This document shows positions 12,352-24,057 of a DNA stretch of 64,000 nucleotides, in pieces (the first letter of the stretch is position 1; each line of letters begins with the position of its first letter). Origin of the DNA: Paramyrothecium sp. XJ0827 (taxonomy: Eukaryota; Ascomycota; Sordariomycetes; Hypocreales; Stachybotryaceae). Location of the stretch: contig JAJFPB010000012.1 in the NCBI GenBank assembly GCA_020881915.1, positions 744,001 to 808,000 on the forward strand, written 5' to 3'. Under the pieces are notes generated by a model. It was not told where the DNA came from. It saw only the letters and a list, made by a program, of their open reading frames with translations, and ran no database searches. Made by a program: the position numbers and the translations under genes.

Positions 12352-14675
12352 ATGGAAGAAGAGGACGATTCCCACCTCATACACTCGTTTCGAGAGGTGA
12401 TGAGGAATTCCGTCGCTTACTCACACGTGAAAGCTCTCCTACTTTCGTGGAGCCAAAACGATCTTAAACCGGAAAAAGAGGTGGCTGCTCTCCATGGTCT
12501 CCTGGAAAATCGGTTCCGGTTCGATGTTGAAGGATTCAAGATTCCTTCAGACGACTCCGCACAATCCGTTTTGCTACGCAAAATTATATCCATTGGCGAG
12601 ACTGTCACAAATGGCACCCTTTTCATCATTTACTACTCGGGACATTGCGGTCAGGATGACCGTGGACATGCCCGCTGGGCAGCGTAAGTTTCCTGTCCTA
12701 AAGGAGAAGCATCAGACATGCCCTACTGCGGCTAACTGTTGTTAAGTTTCGAAAAAGGCGGGCCAACACTTTCATGGCACGTACTACAGCAAATTCTTTT
12801 TTCTGTTCAAGGCGATGTACTACTGCTCCTGGACTGCTGTAACGCTGGATTAATAGCGGATGGCGACAAGGCGGTCGGCAAATTTGAGATGATAGCGGCT
12901 TGCGGAAAGAATAGCAAGACTGTCTACCCAAGCAGCCAGTCTTTCACAAGGGTTCTCATAAATGAGCTCAAGTCTTATGATCTAGAGGGCATCTATACAC
13001 AGCATCTTGCTTCCTTGATCAGAGAGAATCCCAGATTCAATGGTGCGGACCTGACTTAAGAGGCATCGAGATATCAATTACACCGCTAACTGGCACGATA
13101 GAAACACCTTTGTTTCATGACTTCACACGAAGCAGCCCAGCGAGCATCTGGTTGCAACGTTTGTCTGGGCCTCTGGCTCCGGGATTCGGTCGAAAGCCTA
13201 GTGGCTACATTGTTTTCCTGGCGTCTTTATCAGAGGATGTCCCCGGCCAAAAGATAGCGGAATGGATCAAACTTGGAGCTCCACCGCAGATTATCGGCGT
13301 CGACATCGAGGCACTGGTTCTGAAGGCGCGGCGTCTGCAAGGGTTGGAGGACAAGACTGTTTTTGCGCCTGGTTCGGCACTTTCCAAGTTGAGTCCAGTG
13401 GCTCGCGGCGAGATATTCAAGGCGATTCGAGGCCTACACACTACCATGGATCTCGCTTACCAGAGTTCAGAAGAGAAGCAAGGAAACGCTGACACAGCCG
13501 AGAAGGCTATACAAGACATTCAAGAATCCGTGGATAGCGTCTGTGACGCTTTGGAAACTTCAATTCTCCAGGACGTTGGTGGTCTGGATGGAAGCGCCGC
13601 TCAAGAGGACCCCTTTTTGGAAAACACAAAAGCTTTCGAGGCTATCGCACTTCGCAATGCCGTCTTAAATAAAGACGAGAGTGGACAAGAGATCAACCGC
13701 GCCAAGATCCAATTCAAGAGAGGACACCGGGGGGTCAAGGAGGGCAAGCTTGACGGCGAGTACGTCATCCTCGAGACGTTTAGATACCGCGTCAGTGCCA
13801 ATGATGACGAGCCGAACCCGGCAAGTCTGGAACAAGTCCGTTTGATATCAGGCTTACTGTCCGCAGCAAAGCAGCCAAGTTTCTTCATCCTGCCTTGTCA
13901 GGGCTTCTTCCACGACAATATACATCATGAAATTGGCCTCGTCTTCGAGAAGCCGCCTTCATTTGATGCTGAATCCAAAATGGTCACTCTGAAAGACATA
14001 TACAAGAAGTATGCTACCGTTCCGCTCGGCCACCGGCTGTCTTTGATATCCGCGCTTTGCATCGCAATAGAATATTTTCATCGCCTTGGGTGGGTACACA
14101 AGGGACTGAGAAGTATGAACATTTTCTTTCACAGCCCCGGTGCCGAAAAAAAAGAATCGCTCCAAGACAAAGGCGTGGAGACAAGGCGAGAGCAGCCCAA
14201 CCTTGTTGCCGCCGCTATGCATGATGATTTCGATTTGTCGCAACCATATCTGTTCGGGTTCGAATACGCGCGAGCAGATGATAAAAGCACAAATCTGGAG
14301 GAAGACTTCGCAATGCAGAACAACCTGTACAGGCACCCAGACCGCTGGGGACGCCCTCTCGTCAAATACACTAAGGCTCACGATGTATATGCATTGGGTA
14401 TCATCATTCTGGAAATTGCGCTGTGGAAGGATATTGGTAAGATTCTCAAGTTGGAGAATGGGAATGCACAAACCAAAGCAGCACATGTGCGTATGAAGGT
14501 ACAAGAGAAGTGCAAAAGGGAGGTCGGTCACCGCGCCGGGAACATGATCGCTCAGGTAATAACGGCCTGCATGAACTTTGATGAGCTCACAGAAGGAATG
14601 AGTGAGTATGAGGCGCAGATCTTCTTTCAGCACAACGTGAGAAACCGAGTTCGACAGGCGATTGGGAGAATTTGA
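12352..14675 (+). CDS. Caspase-like (C14) / pseudokinase fusion, 733 aa
   Basis: Exons 12352-12683, 12747-13042 and 13102-14675 join in phase. Intron 1 has a perfect GCTAAC branch. Intron 2 uses donor GTGCGG and ends GCTAAC..GATAG. Residues about 15-240 are a caspase-like domain: IIYYSGH with His98, and LLLLDCCNAG with the predicted nucleophile Cys142. Residues about 280-410 are a helical, acidic linker. Residues about 420-733 are kinase-like, with WVHKGLRSMN (542-549) where HRDxxxxN is expected, so the catalytic Asp is missing. YLFGFEYAR and YRHPDRWG match the kinase-like domains of HET-s/LopB-associated fungal proteins. It is probably cytosolic. The layout suggests a protease output controlled by a catalytically dead kinase fold. 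Family assignment is by motif; activity is inferred. Confidence 0.88.
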
Positions 14676-14779
14676 AGTACACAGAAGATATAGTAATCTA
14701 GACCAGTCTAAACCCACGGACCTGGAAATATTGACATAACCCCTGACGTCCTGCCCATATGTTACTTCTCGTAGACCTC

Positions 14780-15903
14780 TCAACTCGCTTTCAAAAGCCG
14801 GCCTTTTTCGTTGATGCTATAGGGACCGCCGACACCGTCGAGTTGAAGGTAATTTGCAAAACCTTCATCTTGTTAGAAGAAATCTACGCGGACAGGGAGA
14901 GTGTTTGTTCCCACTCACCCAGATATGTAAGACTGTCCACATTTGAGAACGCAAAATCCTTGGAAAGCCCCATCACGCCGTTCCATCGGTATCCATTGCT
15001 CATATCGCTCCCTGGCAGATTTGCAATATCAGCTTCAGTACACGTAGAATTTCGTAGATGTTTGAGCCTTCTTTTCGATTGCAAGGCAAAACTTACAGCA
15101 CGCCGTATTCGAACTAACGGTCTTGTCATTTGCAATTCCGTGGATCAGCTAGGAGAAGTGTCAGTACATTACCGCACTGGAGCATCAGCACATACCTCAT
15201 GAAGAACGATTGACTCAAACAAGATAAAGTTGTCAATCTCTACCCCCTCCGAATTGCCGGAGGCTACCAATTTGCGCTTTATTTTAGAGATGGAGGGGGG
15301 GTTCCTTTGGAAGGTTGAGTCGCAGATAGTGACAACGCATGGGCTTTTCCCAAGTTGATCTCTGCAATGGCTGTAACCACCAATGATTTTGTTTCCAGTC
15401 TTTGCTGCGATGCACCATGGCAATCCATTAAAAGTCACGTCGGGCCAGCGCTTATCTTGAAAAACTCGTTTTCTTTCATCAGTGACCTGCTTGGTTCTTT
15501 CCATCCAGTGATTGTCTTGATCGCAGTATACCACAGTCGTAGCTGTCTCATGGCCCGCCGCCAAGCCATCAGATATGCTGCTCAAAGCTTCTGTCTGACT
15601 GATTAGCTATAGTTGTACGGGAATATAATATGACAAACCCTTGATGAAACCGGCACTCTCGTGCCCCTCCTCCTTGAATATCCAATTATACAAGTTCCAG
15701 TTGGGGACTCCTTCAGCGGCTTGAATTCCAGCCTTCTTCATGGCCGTGATTGTTGCCCATGATTCATCAATTGATGCACCTGATCTCTGAAGCTTCTCTT
15801 TGCAGCTATCATCAAACCACACTGACTTGGGCACGAGTCCAGTGACGCCTGAGAAACAGGTCGATAGCAGTAAGGAAAGTGACAATGATGGCAGCTTCAA
15901 CAT
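14780..15903 (-). CDS. Secreted HExxH zinc metallopeptidase, 297 aa
   Basis: Five exons on the minus strand: 15903-15639, 15590-15196, 15148-15097, 15011-14919 and 14868-14780. All phases are consistent and introns are 47-85 bp. A signal peptide (MLKLPSLSLSLLLSTCFSG) opens the protein. The zinc motif HELIH (residues 219-223) is created by splicing: HE ends exon 2 and LIH begins exon 3. The following GYRWNGVMGL region fits secreted fungal aspzincin or gluzincin-like peptidases (M35-related), but I cannot place the third zinc ligand with confidence. It is convergent with the caspase-pseudokinase gene (105 bp between stops) and divergent from the 667-residue secreted protein. Confidence 0.82.
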
Positions 15904-16615
15904 TTCGGGCGTTTACGACAGATCGAGTTTGGAGGCCAATTGCGTGTCAACTTCTGAGGAAAACGGGAATGTCAAATTTGACGTGGACAAAGAAAACGTG
16001 TTTATCTTGTCACAGGTCGTATAGCCTTATTTCTCCGCCCGATACCAGCATTTGCATGAGACATTCAGCCACTCGGCCCCTGAATGTCCACATGCCTCGG
16101 TGGTTAAACAGGCAGCCACTCCATGGTAGTTTATTTTAGGAGGTGTAATTTGGGGAACAAGGAAGAGAAAGTGCATAAAGCGGTCGAACCAGTACCTGGC
16201 TTCCACAGAATGACCTGCAAGTTGAGTTTTGCCTTGTAAGGCGTGTCAAGGAGAGCCGCAAAGGTGAGCCGGGTGCCACAATGCCGAAATGAGTGTTTGA
16301 TGCATGGCCATTTTGCGGTACCCTATAATAATACTAACGAATCAGGCTCTGTCGTACGTCAAGGCGTGTCGATCAGGCTTGCTGGCGAGCTATTTTCAGC
16401 CAGCTGAGCTCCAAATGGGGGCGGAGCACCAAAGCCTGGGCGCCTCACATGCAACCCTCCCAGCACGTCGCAGTAGCCTCTCGACATCAGGGAAACTTTT
16501 GCAAATAGATATCAAGAACTGGAGGTATTATCACTAAGCGCACGTTATGGGTCAATTCTCAAAGCTTGTTCGCCTTTTTACCTAGCATTGGCAACCCTTG
16601 GGCACAATAACAGAC
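15904..16615. promoter_or_regulatory. Divergent promoter region between two secreted-protein genes
   Basis: This 712-bp gap lies between the starts of the metallopeptidase (minus) and the large cysteine-rich protein (plus). Short open frames here have no signal peptides or motifs. Shared regulation of the two secreted proteins is possible but cannot be seen directly. Confidence 0.4.
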
Positions 16616-19131
16616 ATGAAATCTCGCACATTCGCAGCATTGCTGGTGCTGGCATACTCCCGACCATGGGGACGGGCAGGAATCATCAAAAGGGCCCAGA
16701 TCGTCTTCCCTCCCGTTAACGGTCCTTGCAGACAAAATGCTGGACTGGAGCCTCTGCAGTGCGCTGACGAGGCGTGTCTGGATATAGTAGCATCCGGTGT
16801 CTGCAACATCCAAACCCAAGACGGTAAGTCCTGAAAGTATAGTACAGCGGAAGGTGATTCAAGTGGTCTCTAACTCTTTCTGTGTTGCCTTTTTAGGCTT
16901 ACCGATATGTGGCTGCTGTGACTCGTCCATTACTCTCCTCTGCTCGGCTTGCGGCGGTGATGCTGGCGGCGGAATCTGCCAGGGCGCTGGTTTTACAGAA
17001 ATCGCTTATCAAGGCTGCCCATGCTCCCCGAATGGCGGTGCCGTCCCCAATGACGGCCAACGCCGTGTCTGCCCCGAACATGCGGGTACTGATCCGCAAG
17101 CATGTTCTGTCAGTGCCTGCGGCGGAGCTACCCGTTGGGACGGAATTTGCGACCAGAGAACAGTCATCGACGGCCCAACTTACACATTCTGCTCGTGCTG
17201 TCCGGCCGAGAAACTCGCTTGCGTCGACTGTGGTGGTGATCAGGGCAATCAAAGATGTAAAGGAATCGAACAGTACACAGGTTCGCAATATTACAACTGC
17301 CAGTGCGATCCAGATGCAAGGTAGGAGTCCTGCTACTACGTGCTGAATGCATACGCCTAACTAAATCACCTGTAGTGGCACACATCCAGTCATTATCCCC
17401 TTTCCTATTCCGCCCCCAGGTATTCCACCGCCTCCTCCTGGAACTCCTAACCCGAAGCAGCCTTGCCAAGACAGCATCGATGTTGAATGTCCTGACTGCT
17501 CGGGAAGAAACGCATGGTGCCAAGAAGGCGAGCATGCCGGTTGTCCTTGTCGTGATGAGGAGTTCAAGTGCCCCGAGGGCGACGAGACGCCTTTCTGTGG
17601 CGACTCCAACTGCGGCGGACCAAAAAATAGTTCCGTTATCAGTAGCTGTCAGGGTGTAAGTAAAGAAACCCACTGAGTAGTGCCTCGACTCAGTCTACAG
17701 ACTCAAATGCTTGACGGCTAACTTGTCAATAAAGACCGGAGACGGAAAAAATGAAGACTGTTCCTGTATTCAACCGGTGGTACGCTCCGACCCTTACGCC
17801 CCATTCAATGATCTCGAAGCGGCAGCCCAGCAAATCTTCCTCAATATCCTAATGATCTTACCGGATCCAACGAGCTCGGCGCCAGACCCTGCAGCCACCG
17901 GATCGCTCACTTGCTATAATGATAATATTCAGTCGGTCCCTCCGTCTCTAAAGTGGTCTGATGGAGACAAGACACCAAATCAGGTCCTATACACTTTGAG
18001 AGAGGTTATTTGCACGAATTCTTGCCAGGCGCCTGCTGGCTTACCAGAGGGCATCGCTTTCGCAACGGGCTCCAAGACAGAAGGCGATTGTGAGATATCC
18101 ATCGCAATAGGAAGTGGAATAGAAGCGGTAAGCAGCTACTATCAATTATGAACAAGAACCTGAAGGTTAATACGACCAATGTTAGTGGTTCTATCGCGGA
18201 ACGCCCTCTACCGATGCCCAGTGGCAACAGTGCTGGGACTCTACACAAGCAATTATCGAGGAATGTGTCAAAGAAGGTCCCAACAAGGGATGGGTGAATG
18301 GTCCGAATACTTATCAGGTGAATTGCCAACGTGACCAAGCACAACCAGCGGCATTATGCTAACATCTCCGGAGTTCTACGAGGGAGGATTCCGGCCCCTT
18401 AACGACGGTAGCGCTATACACGCCCCAATGGACGGCGCGGGGGTCCCGCCCAGCAAAGCAGTGGGTATAGTATCGCCATCGCAGCTGGCCGGTATGACTT
18501 GTGGAAGTGGGCCAGGAGGAACTCGGTTGGCAGATTGCCTGAACATTCTCGGAAGGTAAATTGATTCCCCTTCCCCCCGATGTCCTATGTATAATGCGCT
18601 GATGGATCCTTCAACCTAAAGCATAGTCAATGGCCAAGTTCTAAGTCCCACGGACACATCCGCGAGCATCTGTACATCAGAGACAGGCTGTCTCTCATCG
18701 GGAAAGTCGGGCTCAGAGGATGGCAAGACAACTTATGGCGAGTATTGCGAGATGTGAGTCCCACCAGACTTCTGCTTGGTTACGAGTATAGCTAATCCCA
18801 AATCCCTCTTGGATAGAGCGGCTTCAAGTGGATGCGCTGTGGTACTCGCGACAAAGGACCCAGCGTTTGGCGGATTTCCAGGAAGGTATGCAAAATGGAA
18901 ATAGCGTTCGCCAACTGGATTAGAACTAATGAAGTCTTCTATCTCAGGTCCTGCGTATCTCCGGCTGAAGTATCCGAGTTCATTAGACTCGGGGCGAACC
19001 AATGCGGTGCTAACCAGGCATCGGGCGTCTGGGCAGCTGGCTTTAAGGGAGGGGATGAGATTTTGGGCGTTCCCTATACAGTTCTTGGTCTGGTCGATGC
19101 ATCACAGCCCGGGGCTGTATTTACCCCTTGA
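16616..19131 (+). CDS. Large secreted cysteine-rich protein, 667 aa, 9 exons
   Basis: Exons: 16616-16823, 16897-17320, 17376-17655, 17735-18127, 18186-18317, 18374-18555, 18622-18753, 18817-18885 and 18948-19131, with all phases joining. The N-terminus has a signal-like segment (KSRTFAALLVLAY). Residues about 45-215 are packed with Cys (CGCCDSS, CSCCPAEKLACVDCGG). A proline hinge follows (IPPPGIPPPPPG), then a second Cys-rich block, and a larger C-terminal region with GWVNGPNTYQ, FYEGGFRPLND and DPAFGGFPG. No catalytic motif is recognised. It may be an extracellular adhesion, inhibitor or interaction protein. Exon 7 uses an AAAG acceptor; using the nearby CATAG site would break the frame. The last exon has two open frames, and I chose the one in phase. 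Confidence 0.75.
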
Positions 19132-19822
19132 TTATATTAAGAGGTAGTAAGGGGCTATCCCTAATTGCGACAAAGTGCGCCTTGCCTGTCCTACAATGAA
19201 GCACTGTGTAGAAGTTCTCTTTTTGCGAGGTGAAGCCAAACCGAGCAAACGCCTCACTCAACATGAACAAGAGGGAACTACCCTCCTCTTTTCCTTCGTT
19301 ATTAACCTTGCTAATTGGTGTATGCCATGAAACGGGGTGTCATCGAGTCCCGAGTGGGACTAGCAAGGAATTGATCCTATGACTCGAGAGTAGTCTGTAG
19401 GTTCTGGAAGGACTTGGGGGTGTTTGGGGAGTTGAAAGGAGAATCCAGGATAGTGACAAGACCTAGTAATTATCTACCACCAATTTCAAGACCTTCCACA
19501 ACCTCCTTTGTGCTTGTGTTCGAACATGGTGTGGAGGCGCTATCGATTAATTTCGTGCCGCGTTACGTTACAACACATGGGAGTGAAGCATGAAAAAGAG
19601 GCTGCTCAGCCTAGCCCTATAGGCACCAGGTGAAGGATGGACCATCAACTACAAGTGGTACCAAATCGCGACCCTCTCAAAAAGTGGCTTCTCTTGGACA
19701 CACAGCACATCTGGACTCATGCTTTATGTCAAGCCATCAACATAGAGGGTCCAAGGAATCTCAATTGAGTGGAATTGAGGGGCTAAATTTGCTAATTACA
19801 TCATCCTGCCCAGCGTAGCTAT
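19132..19822. other. Intergenic, convergent 3' regions
   Basis: This 691-bp gap holds the 3' ends of two convergent secreted-protein genes. A short open frame at 19630-19818 shows no coding features. Confidence 0.5.
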
Positions 19823-20294
19823 CTAGCAATAGCCTGTGTTCGGGTCGAGTCTAGGCATGTTAGTTATGCATACATCACTTGAGCTGGCATTGTACTTACC
19901 GGAACCACCACCCAGCATTGTCACCTCTGCCTCCTTGGCTCACCCAACCAACAGGACTATTGTTAGAGCATTTGTCCTCCAGTTTGTCGAACTCCGCGAT
20001 GCAATCAAAGCTATCCAATGAGAAACCTGCCTCAGCATTCAGGTTCTTAACTTCCAGGATGATCTTCATGGCTGCGCTGTTTACGCAGACTCTCTTAAGT
20101 TCCCCAGGCGCAAAGGGGCTCTGAAATGCGCCTTCGTGGTCTGCAGAACCCCGGCAGGCCCGAACATAAGCCCCCCGCAGTATAGCGCTAGGCTTGACGG
20201 CTCCACTATTGTAGCATTCATATTTTGCAGAAGCAACAGGGATCAAAGCAGCCCCCAGGAGTAGCAAAGGCGCAGAAGAAGTGGTTATCCTCAT
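19823..20294 (-). CDS. Small secreted cysteine-rich protein, 140 aa
   Basis: Two exons, 20294-19900 and 19850-19823, with a 49-bp intron (GTAAGT..CTAAC..CTAG) joining in phase 2. A clear signal peptide ends near ASA (MRITTSSAPLLLLGAALIP then VASA). The mature part has six cysteines (YECY, RACRG, RVCVN, FDCIA, DKCSN and the terminal GYC), enough for three disulfides. The short last exon supplies the final cysteine. Size, secretion and cysteine content fit a fungal effector-like or antimicrobial protein. I do not recognise the family. It is the third secreted protein in a row in this region. Confidence 0.82.
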
Positions 20295-22101
20295 GGCGCT
20301 GTCACGGTTGCTGCACGGTAGAGTTTCAAGCTATCTCTGGGCTCGCGACCCAAAAATGCAGAGTCGACAATGATGAGATGAGAAGTCGATGCTAAGATCG
20401 TAGAAGGGTGCCGATGGTGCAGCCCTGATTGTCCACAACGAAGAGCTTGCCGACGTGAGGAGAGAGAAGCCAGCCCAAGGGCAGGGCCAAGAGTCAACTT
20501 ATACTTGTCCGAGCAACACCTAGTACCTGTTACAAACCTTCAAATGAGGTCCTCGCCAAAAGTCCTTCAAGTCACTGTTGCGGGACGACTCAACTGGACA
20601 AAGAGTTTTCTTTCAACAGAAAAGCTCTTTGAATGACGCAATAGGAGTTAGTCTCCAAAAGAACAAAAACTAAAATCGCGATGCCGAGTATCCATATCCT
20701 ACGGATTGGGCAGGGCTCTTGGAGCTTCACTGAGTAGCACAATGAGACTGTGTCAATGGTACAGTATTGTCAGTGCTGAATCGGCAACGAAAGGAACTGG
20801 CTGAGCAGAACCTGAAATTAACAGGTGATGTATTGTAGCAACACGAACAACATGAAGGAACTAATAATACGAAAATGCAAGGACCGTGGACGTACCCACA
20901 TGAAGTCTGGCGACCAACTGATCAGCTTTGTTGTACATCAGAAAAGGATTAGCTCCCCTAAAGGTGCAGTACTGTACGTCATTTCGTTGGCGAAAGAAAG
21001 CTGGGATGAATGAGCTTTATTGAGTGTGAAAGAATGCTGAGCAGGACCGTACGGCTTGTGGGTTAGACAAAGGTCGACGGCTTGCTGTTCTGGAATGTCA
21101 GCCGACCTATATTTACAGTACCCAAACATACCGGTATCAGTTGACATGCTTGGATTATAATAATCTCCCGAATCCTGCCGATGTCTGTGGCGCGTGCGCG
21201 GAAAATGGGTTGTAAATCTACTTCCATTGTTCTGTATCTTTAAGGCATTTTACTGTACATCGACAGCAAAGCCGACAGGTGTGTTTCTTCCGGCGCCTGT
21301 TCCCTCCGAGCAGCCTTCAACCTGCTTGAGCGATGTTCAAATCAGGCATATCTGCCCTGCCGGTAGGCCTTAACTGCACCGCTGGAATCAACAATTTATT
21401 CTGAGTGATGAGTTATCCGTGCACTGGTCTGGAAGTTTAGCCACTCAGATGAATAGGACTAGAGACAAAAGATGCAAAACGAAAGCCTCCAGAAAAGAGT
21501 AGAGGCCTCCACGGATCTACAAACGTTCATAGGATGGCTTGATAAGGGACTCTCTGGCTGCTGGAAGGAGTAGGGCAGGTTAAGCCTGACAGATTCATTA
21601 ATAGGTTATGCTACAACCTGCAATCGCGCGCTCAAACTGCAGGTGTTTATATTCAATCCATCATGGATAAATAATCCCTGTACCCGCGAACTGTCACCAC
21701 TCCGTGAGTGCTCAAATGGTTTCCGGTTGTCGCCGCATCTTCATTAGCATATTCGCGTGGGGTCTTATGAAAGACTTGGCAATGCCTCAGAAGGACCGAA
21801 TTGATTGACAGGAGTCGTGCCCTCGATCTCCACCAGTTGGGCCGAGAATCATTCACCAGCGAAGATTATTTGCTGGAAAGGTCGTCTCCACTGCTCCTCC
21901 GGAAGCTTCAACGTCAGACCTCGCCCGAGGTACGATCTAGAACATCTCAATTCATTGCCTCATGCCAAGCCGCGTACATCTCATCTTTTTTGGGCATCAG
22001 TTACTCTAAGAAAATGAAAGATATATGTTGTATATTCTATTTATTCTTCCCTTATCAGCTCAAGCCGGCCTCGTTTTGTGAACCGCCCGGAATAACACAC
22101 A
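20295..22101. other. 1.8 kb without a supported gene
   Basis: Only short open frames are present, with no motifs, signal peptides or consistent splice sites. The first few hundred bases are the promoter of the small secreted protein; the last part precedes the F-box relic. Confidence 0.5.
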
Positions 22102-23533
22102 ATGGCGATCTGCAAAACCTGTCCAGTGGAGCAGCTCTCCGTCGAGTTCATCGCCCGCATCCTCAACCACCTTCCATTTGAGTCACACCTAGACTTCGCC
22201 TGCACCTCGCGCTATATTTATGGTAGTTCCCTGCCTATTCTTGAGAGGCACCAGAAAACGCATCGCAGGTATAGCGTCGTATCTGACCTCGATCTACTAT
22301 CTGTCCCGCGCCTGATCGACGCAGCCCTGAACGATACCTTTGAGGCATGGCATGTCCGCGACTTCGAGATCTGGTACGAGCGTTGGACGTGGGACGACTG
22401 GAGGGAGGCAACTCGTTAGGCATCACCCAATGCGGAGGGAGATGGGGCACTACCTGTCAAGACTGAAGACAGGTCAAGTGAGGCCGACCAGTTATCTACG
22501 CTCGCAGCGAGAGGATATAAATGTGCCCTAGGAAGTTGTCGAATAAGAATCGACTAAAAATCCGAATAAAAATCGAATAGATGTCGAACAGAAATCGCAC
22601 AGACATTGAACAGATGTCGAACAGATGTCGAATGAAGGTTTTGCAGTAGGAAACGCCTCGCTCCTAAAAATCTTCCTACTCGCGCTGTGTCCCCGAATCA
22701 GAAATGTCAGGATTATCTGAGGCAATGGTTTGAGGTGAGCACTGTCGAAGAGTACCTACCCTTGTCTTTTTAATCACCTTCCGGCCTGCTGGCATATGTT
22801 CCCTTTCGATCTATAGCACTGATGATTGAAATTCACGCTTCTCACTCACCCAGGACGTCTGGGGAGAACTCGTTTGGCTGTTCCAGCCGCCCTCAACAGC
22901 CTTTATGTGCGCGGAGACGAGTGCGCAGAAATGGAAGTCGTTGAAGATTTCGCCCAATGCGCCTGCAAGTATCATTTGGGACTCGACCCTCATGATGTAC
23001 AACCATGATGGACTCAATGGCTATTGGTGCATCGTCTTCTGACCGGACATTGAGAATATGGAGGACCACGTAAACTTGCGCCATTTGAGTCTGAACATCA
23101 GTGATTGGGTCACAAAAGCATGCTATGGCCATAGCGACCGCCAGAACCATACCATAATTGAGAAGTGGGCGACAGAGCGCGAGCGGTGCGTCAAAGTCAC
23201 CTCGAAAGCCCTTCCGAAATCCTTGGAGGTGCTCGCCGTGTATGACGACATGTCTGCTCTTCAACGGCAAGACCACGAGGCAGATATGCTCGCAGGTTGT
23301 CTCGCGCACATCCTCAGTAGCGAGAGGGCTTGCGATTAAATACCATACTGGTCTAACAGCCTGAGCTTGCTCAACAGGAGGGGGACAATTGCTCCTTCCA
23401 GCGTTTGGTTGAGCGCGGCCGAGAACATGGGGTTGACGTCCGGGTGCATTACAATACGCAGCCTTTGAAGTGTCCACTGGCACTGCCAACGCTCCCTTTA
23501 CCCAGGAGTGCTCGTATCGGCACCATATGCTGA
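22102..23533 (+). pseudogene. F-box/LRR protein relic
   Basis: The start is intact: an ATG followed by a classic F-box (LSVEFIARILNHLP then LDFACTSRYIY) and the fungal F-box follow-on WHVRDFEIWYERWTWDDW. A TAG at 22417-22419 interrupts the frame, although the same frame continues coding-like for about 135 bases. An 11-bp tandem repeat then scrambles all frames. Later pieces in other frames keep the family character: LLALCPRIRNVRII (about 22655-22716), NLRHLSLNISDWV (from 23076) and RLVERGREHGVDVRV (about 23400-23450). Nonsense, repeat expansion and frame changes together point to a degraded gene rather than an unmodelled multi-exon one. A short truncated protein could still be made. Confidence 0.65.
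22538..22637. repeat. 11-bp tandem repeat, about 9 units
   Basis: The 100 bases read as about nine degenerate units of 11 bp related to GTCGAACAGAT (one unit is 12 bp). The last units are nearly identical and the first ones more A-rich. The unit length is not a multiple of three, so the array shifts the reading frame of the surrounding F-box relic. Confidence 0.85.
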
Positions 23534-24057
23534 CAATGGCAAGGATGTGAAGCGGGAGTTCAATCCCTTCTCAGGCTGTGTGCTGCGGAAGCTGTAAATC
23601 AGTGCAAGCATGGCCTTTGAATAGGTATAGGTTCATGACTGTGGCAATCCTATGAAACGACAAATTGTCGCTGCAAAATGGGTTGAACAGATAGAAACAG
23701 CTTGAATGAAACTCGGTCCACAAACTCTTTAGTTGCGAAAACTCAAATGTTTACGTATCTGGGAATTGAAGGAGCAAAATTGCAGACCAAACACGTTACC
23801 TGAATCCGTAGTGGTCATGCAAACTTGAACAAGGATTGGTGCTCGGCCGTCTCCTAATTGGGCCTTAGCTACACGCGTTCGCGTTCTAATTTTAGCATTG
23901 TTGGTTGGGGTCATCTGTGTTGCAGCCTGTTCTCGAAACCACGCTGGCCTTTCACTGACGTTCATAAATATCCATTGCTTTCCTTGGATCAGGCATCGAA
24001 GCACCAGCACTGACTTGAAGATTGAGACGTCAGAAGAGAACTCGCAGCTGGATCATC
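23534..24057. other. Intergenic and promoter
   Basis: This 524-bp gap precedes the membrane-protein gene. No gene is seen. Confidence 0.5.

Noticed and set aside
13959..14783. A 274-codon open frame on the minus strand opposite the pseudokinase.
   Set aside because: It lies antisense to a strongly supported coding exon and shows no protein-like motifs; long antisense frames are common opposite coding exons.
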